Below, piece after piece: positions 5,447 to 5,466 of a stretch of 5,466 bases of DNA. Both the position numbers and the translations under genes were made by a program. Within the stretch, counting starts at the first letter, position 1. Every line of letters begins with the position of its first letter. The stretch is from Candidatus Curtissbacteria bacterium (lineage in GTDB: Bacteria; Patescibacteriota; Microgenomatia; Curtissbacterales; GWA2-41-24), in the NCBI GenBank assembly GCA_030688205.1, contig JAUYIQ010000099.1:1-5466 (forward strand). Reading direction: 5' to 3'. The notes under the pieces are model-generated. The model was not told the origin of the DNA and made no database searches. It saw nothing but the letters and a program-made list of their open reading frames with translations.

Positions 5447-5466
5447 TCCGTTATAATCTGCTATAG
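5429..5466 (+). promoter_or_regulatory. Promoter with 10-bp iterated TATAAT boxes, reading out of the window
   Basis: A -35 TTGCAA (5429-5434) and a -10 TATAAT (5452-5457) are separated by 17 bases. A second TATAAT lies exactly 10 bases upstream (5442-5447), and a third partial unit, CTATAG, starts at 5461. The unit is YTATAATCYG. The predicted transcription start is near 5464, so a further plus-strand gene probably begins just beyond the right edge. The iterations put the repeats on one face of the helix, which may mark an operator. Confidence 0.6.

Noticed and set aside
5138..5456. Plus-strand open frames of 72 and 65 residues
   Set aside because: They run antisense through the ATPase C start and promoter and then into R4. 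They have no ribosome-binding site or recognisable domain. The repeat peptide at their ends is covered by the R4 entry.

Overview
This AT-rich bacterial window holds five protein genes: three paralogous AAA_14-DUF4143 ATPases (one cut by the left edge) and a two-gene AbiE-type (type IV) toxin-antitoxin operon. No rRNA, tRNA, CRISPR, transposase or recombinase gene was seen. Stops are TAA, TAG and TGA, and no internal TGA interrupts a gene, so the code is standard. The gene content, very short or absent leaders and small palindromic repeats would suit an AT-rich Patescibacteria (CPR)-like genome, but no phylogenetic marker is present and this is a weak guess.

Layout: (1) 1-882, minus strand, 5' part of ATPase A. 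(2) 883-966, its promoter region, with a duplicated -10/start segment and a long inverted repeat. (3) 970-1044, repeat copy R1. (4) 1045-1211, two perfect palindromes and a sigma70-type promoter. (5) 1212-2542, abiEi-abiEii, plus strand, overlapping ATGA. (6) 2586-2672, repeat R2, whose tail carries a palindrome, then a strong promoter. (7) 2729-3988, ATPase B, plus strand. (8) 4002-4109, repeat R3. (9) 4106-5281, ATPase C, minus strand, convergent with B. (10) 5282-5317, promoter of C. (11) 5327-5446, repeat R4. (12) 5429-5466, another promoter with 10-bp iterated TATAAT boxes, reading out of the right edge.

The most notable structure is the repeat. Four copies, all in plus orientation, separate the gene modules regardless of the modules' own strand. 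Read in one frame, each encodes the same hydrophobic segment and C-terminal tail, roughly LWLFFF-WWFSYKFVLEEK-(K/E)GELNH-stop. Most differences between copies are synonymous, including a TCA/AGC serine swap. The copies therefore look like 3' ends of diverged versions of one membrane-protein gene, not a non-coding spacer. I read the window as an array of self-promoted cassettes (toxin-antitoxin or ATPase, one module each), each accompanied by a copy of a gene's 3' end, as expected if elements inserted repeatedly at the 3' end of a protein gene. The parent gene and the enzyme responsible are not in the window. R3 and R4 carry the same 33-bp palindromic insertion at the same codon boundary, and R2 carries a different palindrome in its tail.

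Functionally, AbiEi should repress its operon and counter the AbiEii nucleotidyltransferase toxin. The DUF4143 ATPases have intact Walker motifs and, in B and C, nuclease-like acidic/lysine residues. Their cellular role is unknown. Each module can be transcribed alone, and the promoter spacing suggests that at least B and C are translated from leaderless mRNAs.
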